DNA of 62,674 nt from contig CAIJXU010000067.1 of NCBI GenBank assembly GCA_903824725.1, positions 1 to 62,674 on the forward strand. The letters run 5' to 3'. The notes below the pieces were generated by a model, which was given only the letters and a program-made list of their open reading frames with translations, was not told the origin of the DNA and made no database searches. This document shows positions 43,419 through 52,621 of this stretch, one piece after another. Numbering within the stretch: the first letter of the stretch is position 1; each line of letters begins with the position of its first letter. This DNA is from an uncultured Bacteroidota bacterium. Its GTDB lineage: Bacteria; Bacteroidota; Bacteroidia; Chitinophagales; Chitinophagaceae. The translations under genes and the position numbers were made by a program.

Positions 43419-44600
43419 TTAAACTTTTTCAATCACCATCGCGCTTGCACCACCACCCCCATTACAAATGGCTGCTGCACCATACTTAGCTTTATTGATT
43501 TGTAAAATATGGATTAAGCTCACTAAAATTCGAGCTCCACTACAACCCAATGGATGGCCTAAGGAAACTGCACCTCCATGTACATTTACTTTAGAGGCAT
43601 CTAAATTCAATAACTGAGTATTTACAATACCTACTACCGAGAATGCTTCGTTAAATTCAAAGTAATTAATTTCATTCATATTTAATTCAGCATGAAGGAG
43701 TGCTTTAGGCAAAGCCAAAGAAGGTGTTGTCGTAAATAATTGAGGCGATTGTTCCGCATCTGCAAAACCTTTAATGATGGCAATGGGTTTTAAACCTAAT
43801 TCATTTGCTTTTTGCTTACTCATTAAAACAACTGCAGCAGCACCATCATTCATTGTACTTGCATTAGCAGCAGTTACAGTTCCTTCTTTATTAAATGCGG
43901 GTTTTAAATATGCTATTTTTTCAAAATTCACTTTAAAGGGTTCTTCATCTTTGTCAACAATTATTGGATCCCCTTTTTTTTGCGCAATAATAACTGGTAC
44001 TATTTCCTCTTTAAACTTGCCTTGTTCCGAAGCTTCTTGTGATTTTTTATAACTCTCACTTGCAAATGCATCCTGTGCTTCTCTAGTAATAAAATGATCC
44101 TTGGCACATTGATCAGCAAAATTGCCCATCGCCACTTGATCATACACATCCATTAAACCATCTTTTACTAATCCATCCAACAAGGATATATCTCCATATT
44201 TATTCCCCCATCTTTGCTGCATATTGTAAAATGGAACATTACTCATACTTTCCATACCACCTGCGATAATGACATCGGCATTACCTAATAAAATAGATTG
44301 AGCAGCTAATGCAATTGATTTCATGCCACTTGCACATACTTTATTGATAGTGGTACAAATTACTTTGTTGGGAAGTCCTGCAGCCAATGCGGCTTGTCGA
44401 GCAGGCGCTTGACCTAATCCTGCTTGAATGACACAACCCATCATTACTTCATCAATCAAATTAGAATCTATATTAGATTTATCTAATGCTCCTTTAATAG
44501 CGATGCCTCCTAATTGAACAGCAGTTAAACTACTTAAACTTCCTCCAAAAGATCCTATAGGTGTTCGAACTGCAGATATAATATATACTTCCTTGTTCAT
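43419..44600 (-). CDS. Acetyl-CoA C-acetyltransferase (thiolase)
   Basis: A 393-residue thiolase. The nucleophile Cys is in TINKVCASGMKSI, and the C-terminal GGAVSLGHPLGCSGARI and NGGGGASAMVIE hold the His and second Cys. It condenses or cleaves acetoacetyl-CoA or longer 3-ketoacyl-CoA. The start at ATG 44600 is better than an upstream TTG at 44609. It is the last gene of the minus-strand run that starts with parE. Confidence 0.93.
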   Translation of the reverse strand: MNKEVYIISAVRTPIGSFGGSLSSLTAVQLGGIAIKGALDKSNIDSNLIDEVMMGCVIQAGLGQAPARQAALAAGLPNKVICTTINKVCASGMKSIALAAQSILLGNADVIIAGGMESMSNVPFYNMQQRWGNKYGDISLLDGLVKDGLMDVYDQVAMGNFADQCAKDHFITREAQDAFASESYKKSQEASEQGKFKEEIVPVIIAQKKGDPIIVDKDEEPFKVNFEKIAYLKPAFNKEGTVTAANASTMNDGAAAVVLMSKQKANELGLKPIAIIKGFADAEQSPQLFTTTPSLALPKALLHAELNMNEINYFEFNEAFSVVGIVNTQLLNLDASKVNVHGGAVSLGHPLGCSGARILVSLIHILQINKAKYGAAAICNGGGGASAMVIEKV

Positions 44601-44617
44601 AACATTCAATTTAAAGA

Positions 44618-45496
44618 TTATTCTGTGACGATATCGTTGTCGGATTTAATTTCAACTTCAGGCAATAAACGAATCCCCTCCTCTTCAATGGCAATTCTTT
44701 TACTCTTATATAATATCCCGACATTCATCTTAAAGGCTTTTTTACTCATGCCAAAAAAGGCATAAATATCATCAGGACTCGATTTATCGTGATAAGGTAA
44801 AAAATTACTATGTGACTTCAACAACCTGATGATAGTCGATTTATCATCGTCCAATTTTTCAACTCCTTGTTTTCCAATTCCTATGTCTAATTTATTTCCT
44901 TCTCTAATCTTTTTAACAAATGCTTCTTGAATAAATTGGCCAATATGTAAATGTGTAAATACTTCATTTTTATATACCAATCCTTGATGTAATTGATTTA
45001 CAATAACCACATAACCTAGATCAGATTCACGATATACTTGCACATTAACCTTCTCACCCTCTTTTACCGTTAATTGATCATTACTTAACTGATTGTCTAT
45101 TTTTTCAGTTGCAGCAACACGACCTGTTTGTTTGTCAATATATAATTTGACTAAATATTTACCCCCCAATCGCATACTTGATAATTGTTGCGAAACAGGA
45201 ACAAATAAATCTTTCATCAAGCCCCAATCCATAAATACGCCTTGTTTGGTAACATCTACTACTTTTAAAGCAGCAATATCACCCACTACAGCAAAAGGCT
45301 CTTGGGTCGTAGCCACTAATCGATTATCTGAATCATGGTAAATAAATACACTAATGGTATCGCCAATTTGCAAACCTGCTGGAACAAATCTTTTAGGTAA
45401 TAAAATACCTTCCTCGCCATCATCCATATAAAATCCAAAGTCAACCTTGCGGTCCACGCGTAGGAGATTAAATTGACCTACATTAACAGTTGACAT
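44618..45496 (-). CDS. CvfB-like S1 RNA-binding protein
   Basis: A 292-residue protein of S1-like OB domains followed by a winged-helix end: FGFYMDDGEEGILLPKRFVP, LKVVDVTKQGVFMDWGLMKDLFVP, and DDIYAFFGMSKKAFKMNVGILYKSKRI at the C-terminus. This matches CvfB/YitL, an RNA-binding regulator of virulence or stress gene expression in Gram-positive bacteria. It follows parC by 18 bases. Confidence 0.9.
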   Translation of the reverse strand: MSTVNVGQFNLLRVDRKVDFGFYMDDGEEGILLPKRFVPAGLQIGDTISVFIYHDSDNRLVATTQEPFAVVGDIAALKVVDVTKQGVFMDWGLMKDLFVPVSQQLSSMRLGGKYLVKLYIDKQTGRVAATEKIDNQLSNDQLTVKEGEKVNVQVYRESDLGYVVIVNQLHQGLVYKNEVFTHLHIGQFIQEAFVKKIREGNKLDIGIGKQGVEKLDDDKSTIIRLLKSHSNFLPYHDKSSPDDIYAFFGMSKKAFKMNVGILYKSKRIAIEEEGIRLLPEVEIKSDNDIVTE

Positions 45497-45514
45497 AATG
45501 TTGTATTTAAATAA

Positions 45515-48034
45515 TTAAAATAATTCCGGTTGTTGATCATCTGATTTTGTTCCTGCTTTTTTCTCCCATTCCATTTCAACAGATTTACTAAAATCCACCA
45601 ATTTGGTACCAATGGCTTTCCAGCCCATGATATCCACCATCTTACTCACTTTAAACTTCGCCTTTCTAACTTGGGTACCTCGGCCAGTTTGAACGACTAA
45701 GATAGGCTCTTCCGCAGTTGTAATGGTTTCTAAATAGTTACCATTACCTTCCTTAATAAACAAAAATGGCGTTTTTAATGTACTGGTTTCTATCTTAAAT
45801 CGTTTGATATTAAACTGTAGCTTTTCCTTATCTAGGTAAACTGCAGTAATTATCTTATCAGGATTAAATTTTTCGATGAATATTACTTTTTCAGGGTCAA
45901 AGCGTTGCGTAGGTTCTGTATCCGTCACCTCATAATTACCATCATTGGTAATCACCAACACTTTTTCGTCCTCAAAGGTACCTAAATAAATACCTTTCTC
46001 CTCCATATTAAATCGTCCAAATTTATCATCAAACCATAACTTACGTCCCAACAGGGTGCTTTTACCAGCTTCTTTTAATTTAACGGTCTTAATGGGGTAC
46101 TTGGTAATTTGATTTCCAACACTACTTCTGCCTTTCACTTCTAATTCGTCAAAATAAAATTCTAATTCCTTAATACGAGCTGTACAATTGGGACTTAAAA
46201 TAATTTTAACTGACTCTGCTTCTCCATTTGGATTAATAGAAAGATAGTGTACTCTTGATTTATCTGCAGATTTGGTTAATGGATATTCCTTGTCTCTTGT
46301 AATTCCTGTGACATTAAAACGTTTAGCATAACTAATACCGGTTGATCCATCCACATACATCATATTATAAGTGGTGCGTTCGTCATTTTTCTGAAAAACA
46401 GCGGCATGTAAAATATCCTTACCAATAAATGTTTTATCAGAAACCTTGACCACTTTCATGATACCCGATTTTGCAAAAGCAATAATATCGTCATAATCCG
46501 AACATTCACATAGGAATTCATCTTTCTTTAAACTAGTTCCCACAAATCCTTCGGCTCTATTGATGTATAATTTTGTATTTGCAATGGCAACATGTTTTAC
46601 TTGGATCGTATCAAATTCTTTTATCTCGGTTTTACGTTCCTTACCTTTTCCATACTTTTTAAGTAAATTATCATAATAACCCACTGCATAGTCAATCAAA
46701 TTAGCCAAATTATTTTTTACTTGTTTGATTTCATCTTCGATCGATTTAATTTGTGCATTTAATTCATCGATATCTAGTTTATAAATACGGCGAACTGGCT
46801 TATCGGTCAACTTTAATAAATCGGATCTTTCTATTGGTTTTTTAAATTTCTTTTTAAAAGGCACAAATGCATCATCAATGGCATCAATGACTTTTTCCCA
46901 GGTCATGTGTTTTTTCTCTAGCTCCTTATATATTTTTTCTTCAAAAAATATTTTCTCCAAACTGGTGAAATGCCATTTATCTTCTAATTCCTTTAATAAT
47001 ATTTGTAATTCTGCTTGTAATAAACCTTTTGTATGATCTACGGAGTGACGCAATAAATCGGAAGCACCAATGAATTGAGGTCGATTATTGACAATCACAC
47101 AAACATTCGGTGACAAGCTAATTTCACAATCAGTAAATGCATATAAAGCGTCAATCGTAATATCGGGTGAAATACCAGTGGCTAAATCAATCTGAATTTC
47201 GACTTCGGCTGCGGTTACATCGGTTACTTTTTTAATTTTAATTTTACCTTGATCGTTTGCCTTGGTAATACTTTCCATTAATTGAGTTGTTGTAACACTA
47301 TAGGGTACATCCTTAATTAATAATGTTTTTTTATCAAGCTCCTCAATGGTAGCCCTTACTCTCACCTTACCCCCTCTTCTGCCGTCGTTGTAATTAGAAG
47401 AATCCATCTTCCCTTTGGTTTGAAAATCGGGAAGAAGTTCAAACTTTTTACCTCTTAGATGTTTAATAGCAGCTTCAATTATTTCACAAAAATTATGCGG
47501 TAATATTTTAGTTGATAACCCTACTGCAATTCCGTCTGCGCCTTGTGCTAATAACAATGGAAATTTCATTGGTAGCGTTATAGGCTCTTGCTTACGACCA
47601 TCATAACTTAAAGTCCATGAAGTAGTTTTGGGATTAAAAGCAACATCCAAAGCAAATTTGCTCAACCTTGCTTCAATATATCTTGCTGCTGCTGCATCAT
47701 CTCCTGTGCGCACATCACCCCAGTTACCTTGCGTATCAATTAATAAATCCTTTTGTCCTAGGTTCACTAAGGCATCACCAATACTTGCATCACCATGTGG
47801 ATGGTATTGCATACTTTGTCCAATGATATTGGCTACTTTATTAAAACGACCATCATCCATTTCCTTCATCGCATGCAATATGCGACGTTGTACGGGTTTC
47901 AAACCATCTTCGATCGCTGGTACAGCACGTTCTAAAATAACATAGGAAGCGTAATCCAAAAACCAATTTTTATATTGTCCTTGAACGCCTGATTCGTTTT
48001 CAGTAACCTTACTTAAATTTTTCTCTTTTGCCAT
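45515..48034 (-). CDS. parC: DNA topoisomerase IV subunit A (ParC)
   Basis: A 839-residue type IIA topoisomerase A chain. LKPVQRRILHAM and YHPHGDASIGDALV are followed by the active-site Y119 in AAARYIEARL. The C-terminal half has a weakly conserved beta-pinwheel and lacks a clear GyrA box, which with the parE gene in the same operon suits ParC rather than GyrA. It decatenates daughter chromosomes. The fluoroquinolone-contact Ser (E. coli ParC S80) aligns with A83 here. Stops 18 bases before the CvfB gene. Confidence 0.9.
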   Translation of the reverse strand: MAKEKNLSKVTENESGVQGQYKNWFLDYASYVILERAVPAIEDGLKPVQRRILHAMKEMDDGRFNKVANIIGQSMQYHPHGDASIGDALVNLGQKDLLIDTQGNWGDVRTGDDAAAARYIEARLSKFALDVAFNPKTTSWTLSYDGRKQEPITLPMKFPLLLAQGADGIAVGLSTKILPHNFCEIIEAAIKHLRGKKFELLPDFQTKGKMDSSNYNDGRRGGKVRVRATIEELDKKTLLIKDVPYSVTTTQLMESITKANDQGKIKIKKVTDVTAAEVEIQIDLATGISPDITIDALYAFTDCEISLSPNVCVIVNNRPQFIGASDLLRHSVDHTKGLLQAELQILLKELEDKWHFTSLEKIFFEEKIYKELEKKHMTWEKVIDAIDDAFVPFKKKFKKPIERSDLLKLTDKPVRRIYKLDIDELNAQIKSIEDEIKQVKNNLANLIDYAVGYYDNLLKKYGKGKERKTEIKEFDTIQVKHVAIANTKLYINRAEGFVGTSLKKDEFLCECSDYDDIIAFAKSGIMKVVKVSDKTFIGKDILHAAVFQKNDERTTYNMMYVDGSTGISYAKRFNVTGITRDKEYPLTKSADKSRVHYLSINPNGEAESVKIILSPNCTARIKELEFYFDELEVKGRSSVGNQITKYPIKTVKLKEAGKSTLLGRKLWFDDKFGRFNMEEKGIYLGTFEDEKVLVITNDGNYEVTDTEPTQRFDPEKVIFIEKFNPDKIITAVYLDKEKLQFNIKRFKIETSTLKTPFLFIKEGNGNYLETITTAEEPILVVQTGRGTQVRKAKFKVSKMVDIMGWKAIGTKLVDFSKSVEMEWEKKAGTKSDDQQPELF

Positions 48035-48045
48035 ATATTTTGATA

Positions 48046-48414
48046 TTAGAGACGATGCGTATCTTCACTACCGTCTGCTAAGCTATTTAATTCAACAAAA
48101 ATAATATCCGTTATCGCCGTGGTTTGATGCCAAATGCCTGCAGGAATCAAAACCCTCGAAGGCGCTTCCACCATAATCTCCCCTTCTTCTAAACTATTTA
48201 AATCTTTCCATTTCAACATCAACTGACCCTGAACGAGTAACATATCTTCGGGATTCTTGTAAGCAGATGTCCCAGTATGATAATGTTGCCCACTCACTGC
48301 ACCTACATGTCGATACACTAATAAAAATTCACCCGATCTATCCGTATTAAAATAGTGCAATGATCCGCGATCATCCTTTGCTTTTAAATCAATATTGGAT
48401 ATTTTAATTTTCAT
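48046..48414 (-). CDS. Small cupin-fold protein
   Basis: A 122-residue single cupin domain: VSGQHYHTGTSAYKNPEDMLLVQGQLML with metal-type His residues, and LIPAGIWHQTTAITD. It resembles the WxcM/FdtA-like and epimerase-like cupins. Its start abuts the stop of the DUF1835 gene (TAAATG) and it lies 11 bases before parC. Function not known. Confidence 0.78.
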   Translation of the reverse strand: MKIKISNIDLKAKDDRGSLHYFNTDRSGEFLLVYRHVGAVSGQHYHTGTSAYKNPEDMLLVQGQLMLKWKDLNSLEEGEIMVEAPSRVLIPAGIWHQTTAITDIIFVELNSLADGSEDTHRL

Positions 48415-49254
48415 TTATACTTGTTCATCTTCATTTAAAACCAAACTTCCTCCAGCCATTGTAATCACCATATCCTTCCATCCTTTTTCCCACTTACCTG
48501 AAATCGTTAAACGACCTTCATCCGCCAATACTTTTAATCTTGATACAATAAAAACATCGCCTGTTTTAATTTTCATCTTGCTTAAAATATGTGCTATTGC
48601 ACTTGGTAATTTTTGTGCATTTTTTGTAAGTAAGGATAAAATTTCTTTATCATAAAAACGAATATCCATCGTTGCTAATTTTTTACCTCCTTCTAAAAAA
48701 CGAACGAACCCATTTTCCTGACATATCTTTTTCCACTCATCTGGATCTAATTCAAATTCACTCAAAGTAATAGGTCGTGCTAATTTTTTAGCTTTCAAAA
48801 ATTCACTAGGTTGAATTTGACTTAAATTAGTAGGATAAAATAATTGTCCTTTTTCATTCAAGAATGGAAGATTATTCAAATACAAAACCTGTACTTTCCC
48901 TTGTAATTCCTTTAATTGACTCATGAGCCAATAATACCCACAAACATCATGCACGTTTTGTCCCATCCAAATCCAAACTTGTTCTTCTTCATTTTCTTGC
49001 AAGTCTTTTATTAATTGGTTGACAACAAGCTTATCATCTACCATATCAAGTTGATCTTCATAAGGAGAATGTTGTAACAATTCCTTCCACCAATCGCGTC
49101 TTATTTGATACCCATCGGTTTCATAAATATCACCTAAGGGGCCAACAGCATAATCATCCTTTATTTCAATGATTTTTCCGGCTAAAGTTTCATCCATATC
49201 TATAGCAGATTGCAAAATGGCCATGTTCGCGGTTTCGAAAACTAAATGTATCAT
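48415..49254 (-). CDS. DUF1835/DUF3658 protein
   Basis: A 279-residue protein. The N-terminal DUF1835 part has IHLVFETANMAILQSAI, the DDYAVGPLGDIY motif and WWKELL; the middle has VWIWMGQNVHDVCGYYWLM. The C-terminal DUF3658-like part has TMDIRFYDKEILSLL and DVFIVSRLKVLADEGRLTISGKW. Function of the family is unknown. Its ATG overlaps the methyltransferase stop by four bases, and the cupin gene follows without a gap. Confidence 0.8.
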   Translation of the reverse strand: MIHLVFETANMAILQSAIDMDETLAGKIIEIKDDYAVGPLGDIYETDGYQIRRDWWKELLQHSPYEDQLDMVDDKLVVNQLIKDLQENEEEQVWIWMGQNVHDVCGYYWLMSQLKELQGKVQVLYLNNLPFLNEKGQLFYPTNLSQIQPSEFLKAKKLARPITLSEFELDPDEWKKICQENGFVRFLEGGKKLATMDIRFYDKEILSLLTKNAQKLPSAIAHILSKMKIKTGDVFIVSRLKVLADEGRLTISGKWEKGWKDMVITMAGGSLVLNEDEQV

Positions 49255-50051
49255 AAAGTTGATGGTGTTATGGGTGTAATTAAATAATAGACACAGGTGG
49301 TGAAATAGTTTCTAACCCATGGTATTGCTTTGATGAACCCAAACTGAATTTTTGGTTTTAAATTAAATTTATATTGGTATATAGGATTAACTAAATAATG
49401 TATTTGGTGTAAAACAACATAATGGCTTTGTTTTACCACTTTTTCAAATCTTTCAATTGAAATACCCGTCTCTTTAATTTCAAGCAAATCTGCAACTGGC
49501 TGTTTTGATATAGTTAATATGAATTTGTAAATAAAATTAGGCAGTAAATGAAAATAAGGTAGTTTACTTAAAAAGGAATTTGTACATAGTTGTTGATGAC
49601 CGCCAAAGGGCATTTGCCAAGGAGGGAATCCGAAATAAATAACGCCTCCTGGTTTTAAAAACTGTTGCATCCATGATATCAATTTTTTTTGATCATGAAT
49701 ATGCTCAATCACATCTTTTAAAATAATGATGTCAAATAAGCTAGGAAAATCAACAACCGGATTTACTTGATAAATGTCTTTTGATATAAATTGAATTTTA
49801 TGATCAACAATATCTTGTTGTAACCATTCCCTTGCATTCACTAATCTAGTCTCGTCTAATTCTACCCCCACTCCAATACAGCCCTTATCAATAAATGCTT
49901 TCAATACGCCACCTTCCCCACAACCAATCTCAAGTACTTGCATTCCTTGTTTTAGTTGCTTTTTAGCTTCAATAAACGGAATAACAAATTCTGCAGCGTT
50001 GTTCACCTGCATTTCAAAATATTGTTTTCTATTTTTATGAAATTCAAACAT
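49251..50051 (-). CDS. Class I SAM-dependent methyltransferase
   Basis: A 266-residue protein with VLEIGCGEGGVLKAF (SAM loop), GVELDETRL, and IIILKDVIEHIHDQKKLISWM. The post-motif FGFPPWQMPFGGHQQ is typical of methyltransferases near polysaccharide or quinone genes. The target is unknown. It lies 16 bases after parE and overlaps the DUF1835 gene by four bases. Confidence 0.83.
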   Translation of the reverse strand: MFEFHKNRKQYFEMQVNNAAEFVIPFIEAKKQLKQGMQVLEIGCGEGGVLKAFIDKGCIGVGVELDETRLVNAREWLQQDIVDHKIQFISKDIYQVNPVVDFPSLFDIIILKDVIEHIHDQKKLISWMQQFLKPGGVIYFGFPPWQMPFGGHQQLCTNSFLSKLPYFHLLPNFIYKFILTISKQPVADLLEIKETGISIERFEKVVKQSHYVVLHQIHYLVNPIYQYKFNLKPKIQFGFIKAIPWVRNYFTTCVYYLITPITPSTL

Positions 50052-50067
50052 GTTTTATTGTCAATAA

Positions 50068-51954
50068 TTATTTAGCTTCAATAATATCTAAATCAGCACG
50101 CAGGTTTTCAATGATGAACTCTTGTCTTTCCTGTGTATTTTTTCCCATATAATATTCTAATAAATGCTGAATATGATCTCCTTGTTCTAAAATCACTGGA
50201 TCCAACTTAATATCTGCATTTATAAATTTTCCAAACTCATCGGGACTAATTTCACCCAAACCCTTAAACCTTGTTATCTCAGGCTTAGCACCTAACTCTG
50301 CAATTGCAGCCTGTTTTTCAGTTTCATCATAACAATAGATGGTCTTTTGTTTATTGCGCACACGGAATAAAGGAGTTTCTAATACAAATACATGTCCCTT
50401 TTTAACTAAGTCAGGAAAAAATTGCAAAAAGAAAGTAAGTATCAATAATCGAATATGCATCCCATCTACATCGGCATCTGTTGCAATCACAATTTGATTA
50501 TATCTTAAACCCTCTAAACCTTCTTCAATATTTAAAGCATGTTGCAATAAATTAAATTCTTCGTTTTCATACACTACTTTTTTACTTAAGCCAAACGCGT
50601 TTAAAGGCTTACCCCTTAAACTAAATACGGCTTGGGTATCTACATTACGCGATTTTGTAATACTACCACTTGCCGAATCCCCTTCGGTAATAAATAAAGT
50701 ACTTCCTTGTTGCAAGGAAATAAACATCTCTTTATTTTTATTAGGTAATTCGTCATTTAAATGTACACGGCAATCTCTTAATTTTTTATTATGCAGATTC
50801 GCTTTTTTAGCGCGCTCATTAGCTAATTTTTTTATACCAGCTAATTCTTTTCGCTCGTGTTCATTTTGCTCAATACGTTTTTTTAATGCATCAGCTGTAG
50901 CAGGATTGCGATGTAAAAAATTATCTAATTCTTTTGCTAAAAATTCGGTTACAAAGTTTTTCATACTTGGCCCACCATCCGCCACATTTTGAGAACCTAA
51001 CTTAGTTTTGGTTTGACTTTCAAAAACGGGCTCTTGTACCCTTACGGATACAGCAGCAACAATACTGGTTCTAATATCCGAAGCCTCATAATCTTTTTTG
51101 TAATAATCACGAATCACTTTTACATAAGCTTCCCTAAATGCTTGCTGATGTGTACCCCCCTGTGTTGTATATTGTCCATTAACAAATGAAAATATATCTT
51201 CCCCATAATCATTGTTATGCGATATAGCCACTTCAATATCATCGCCTTTTAAATGGATGATAGGATATCGTAATTCATCAGGATTTGTTTTACGTTCTAA
51301 TAAATCCAACAAACCATTTTTGCTTACATATTTTTTATCATTAAATACAATACTTAATCCCGCATTTAAATAACAATAATTCCATAATTGACCATCAATA
51401 TATTCGTGGATATAATGAAAGTTTTTAAACATGGTGGTATCGGGCGTAAAGACCACTAAAGTGCCATTGCCTTCAGTGGTTTTAGTTTCCTTTGTCTCTT
51501 CTACTAAAACTCCTTTTTTAAAACTCGCCGATTTTTGTTTACCCTCTCTAAAAGCCGTCACTAAAAAATCTTCACTTAATGCATTTACTGCTTTGGTACC
51601 CACTCCATTTAAACCTACCGATTTTTGAAAGGCTTTACTATCGTATTTAGCACCTGTATTAATTTTACTTACTACATCTACTATTTTTCCTAAAGGAATT
51701 CCACGACCATAATCACGAATAGATACTGTTTTACCCTGAATTGAAATTTCAACTTGCTTGCCATAACCCATGGTATGTTCATCAATACAATTATCAATCA
51801 CTTCTTTCATTAAAACATAAATACCATCATCAGGTGCCGAACCATCACCTAATTTACCAATGTACATACCTGGTCGCAAACGAATATGTTCCTTCCAATC
51901 TAAAGACCGGATGGAATCTTCATTATATTCTACAGGAATTTTTGTTTCTGCCAT
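50068..51954 (-). CDS. parE: DNA topoisomerase IV subunit B (ParE)
   Basis: A 628-residue type IIA topoisomerase B chain. The GHKL ATPase has [19 protein letters not shown] and [14 protein letters not shown]. The Toprim domain has [10 protein letters not shown] and [12 protein letters not shown]. Length is that of ParE or a short GyrB. The ATG at 51954 gives the family start; the longer frame to 52044 runs through the promoter. A very good promoter, TTG-N19-TAGATTTG, and a 16-base inverted repeat lie upstream. Confidence 0.92.
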   Translation of the reverse strand: MAETKIPVEYNEDSIRSLDWKEHIRLRPGMYIGKLGDGSAPDDGIYVLMKEVIDNCIDEHTMGYGKQVEISIQGKTVSIRDYGRGIPLGKIVDVVSKINTGAKYDSKAFQKSVGLNGVGTKAVNALSEDFLVTAFREGKQKSASFKKGVLVEETKETKTTEGNGTLVVFTPDTTMFKNFHYIHEYIDGQLWNYCYLNAGLSIVFNDKKYVSKNGLLDLLERKTNPDELRYPIIHLKGDDIEVAISHNNDYGEDIFSFVNGQYTTQGGTHQQAFREAYVKVIRDYYKKDYEASDIRTSIVAAVSVRVQEPVFESQTKTKLGSQNVADGGPSMKNFVTEFLAKELDNFLHRNPATADALKKRIEQNEHERKELAGIKKLANERAKKANLHNKKLRDCRVHLNDELPNKNKEMFISLQQGSTLFITEGDSASGSITKSRNVDTQAVFSLRGKPLNAFGLSKKVVYENEEFNLLQHALNIEEGLEGLRYNQIVIATDADVDGMHIRLLILTFFLQFFPDLVKKGHVFVLETPLFRVRNKQKTIYCYDETEKQAAIAELGAKPEITRFKGLGEISPDEFGKFINADIKLDPVILEQGDHIQHLLEYYMGKNTQERQEFIIENLRADLDIIEAK

Positions 51955-51971
51955 AATTATCAATGCTTTAG

Positions 51972-51987
51972 GGGCATAAATATGCCC
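51972..51987. promoter_or_regulatory. Perfect inverted repeat in the parE leader
   Basis: GGGCATA-AA-TATGCCC, a 7-base perfect dyad with a two-base spacer, lies between the parE -7 box (51999-52006) and the parE ATG (51954). It may be an operator or form a hairpin in the leader RNA. Confidence 0.5.
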
Positions 51988-51998
51988 ATGTCTGAGTG

Positions 51999-52028
51999 CA
52001 AATCTAATGAGCACGGCGGTTACCCCAA
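51999..52028 (-). promoter_or_regulatory. Promoter of the parE operon
   Basis: On the minus strand TTG (52028-52026), a 19-base spacer and TAGATTTG (52006-51999) form an ideal Bacteroidota -33/-7 promoter. The transcript would start near 51995 with a leader of about 40 bases. Confidence 0.7.
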
Positions 52029-52615
52029 TTTTACTTTTCACCAAATGGCGCTTTTATGTGGATAAAAGATTTATCGCTTATCTTTATCGCATCAAAACAG
52101 AGCCAAAATACCCAATTGTTGACCTAGAATACATCAAAACTAAGGCAAATGCGTTGACCTCCGAAAATGACCTATTTCAGGCCTTTTTAAGGGAAATAGA
52201 CAGCGCTGAGTTAGATAAAACTGTTTTTGCCCTATCCGAAGCCATTTCACCTAAGATTAGTTGCACGGATTGTGGTAATTGTTGTAAGAGTTTAATGGTC
52301 AATATTGACGAGGAGGAAGCCAACAAATTAGCACAACATTTAGGTAAAACACGTACCCAATTTGATGAAGATTATATCTCAAAAGGGGAATCGGGAAGAA
52401 TGGTGATCAACTCTATTCCTTGTCATTTTTTAGTGGGCAATAGTTGTAGTGTTTATGAATACCGTTTTGCAGGATGCAGAGAATTCCCTGCCTTTCATGT
52501 GCCTGATTTTAATAAACGCCTATTTACCACATACATGCATTATGATAGATGCCCCATCATTTTTAATGTAATTGAATCTTTAAAAATAGAATTGGGTTTT
52601 GAATCAGCTAAGTAA
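52007..52615 (+). CDS. YkgJ-type Cys-cluster protein
   Basis: A 202-residue protein with the YkgJ Cys cluster [10 protein letters not shown] near residues 85-94, then [24 protein letters not shown] and YDRCPI. The family is thought to bind zinc or an iron-sulfur cluster; its role is not known. The ATG at 52007 abuts the parE -7 box on the other strand. An in-frame GTG at 52058, 19 bases after a -7-like TACTTTTC at 52032-52039, may be the true start and would drop a non-conserved N-terminus. DUF1343 follows after six bases. Confidence 0.85.
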   Translation: MSTAVTPILLFTKWRFYVDKRFIAYLYRIKTEPKYPIVDLEYIKTKANALTSENDLFQAFLREIDSAELDKTVFALSEAISPKISCTDCGNCCKSLMVNIDEEEANKLAQHLGKTRTQFDEDYISKGESGRMVINSIPCHFLVGNSCSVYEYRFAGCREFPAFHVPDFNKRLFTTYMHYDRCPIIFNVIESLKIELGFESAK

Positions 52616-52621
52616 TGAACT

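Noticed and set aside
45515..48034. This chain as GyrA
   Set aside because: Same operon as parE and no clear GyrA box in the C-terminal half; ParC fits better, though a full alignment would settle it.
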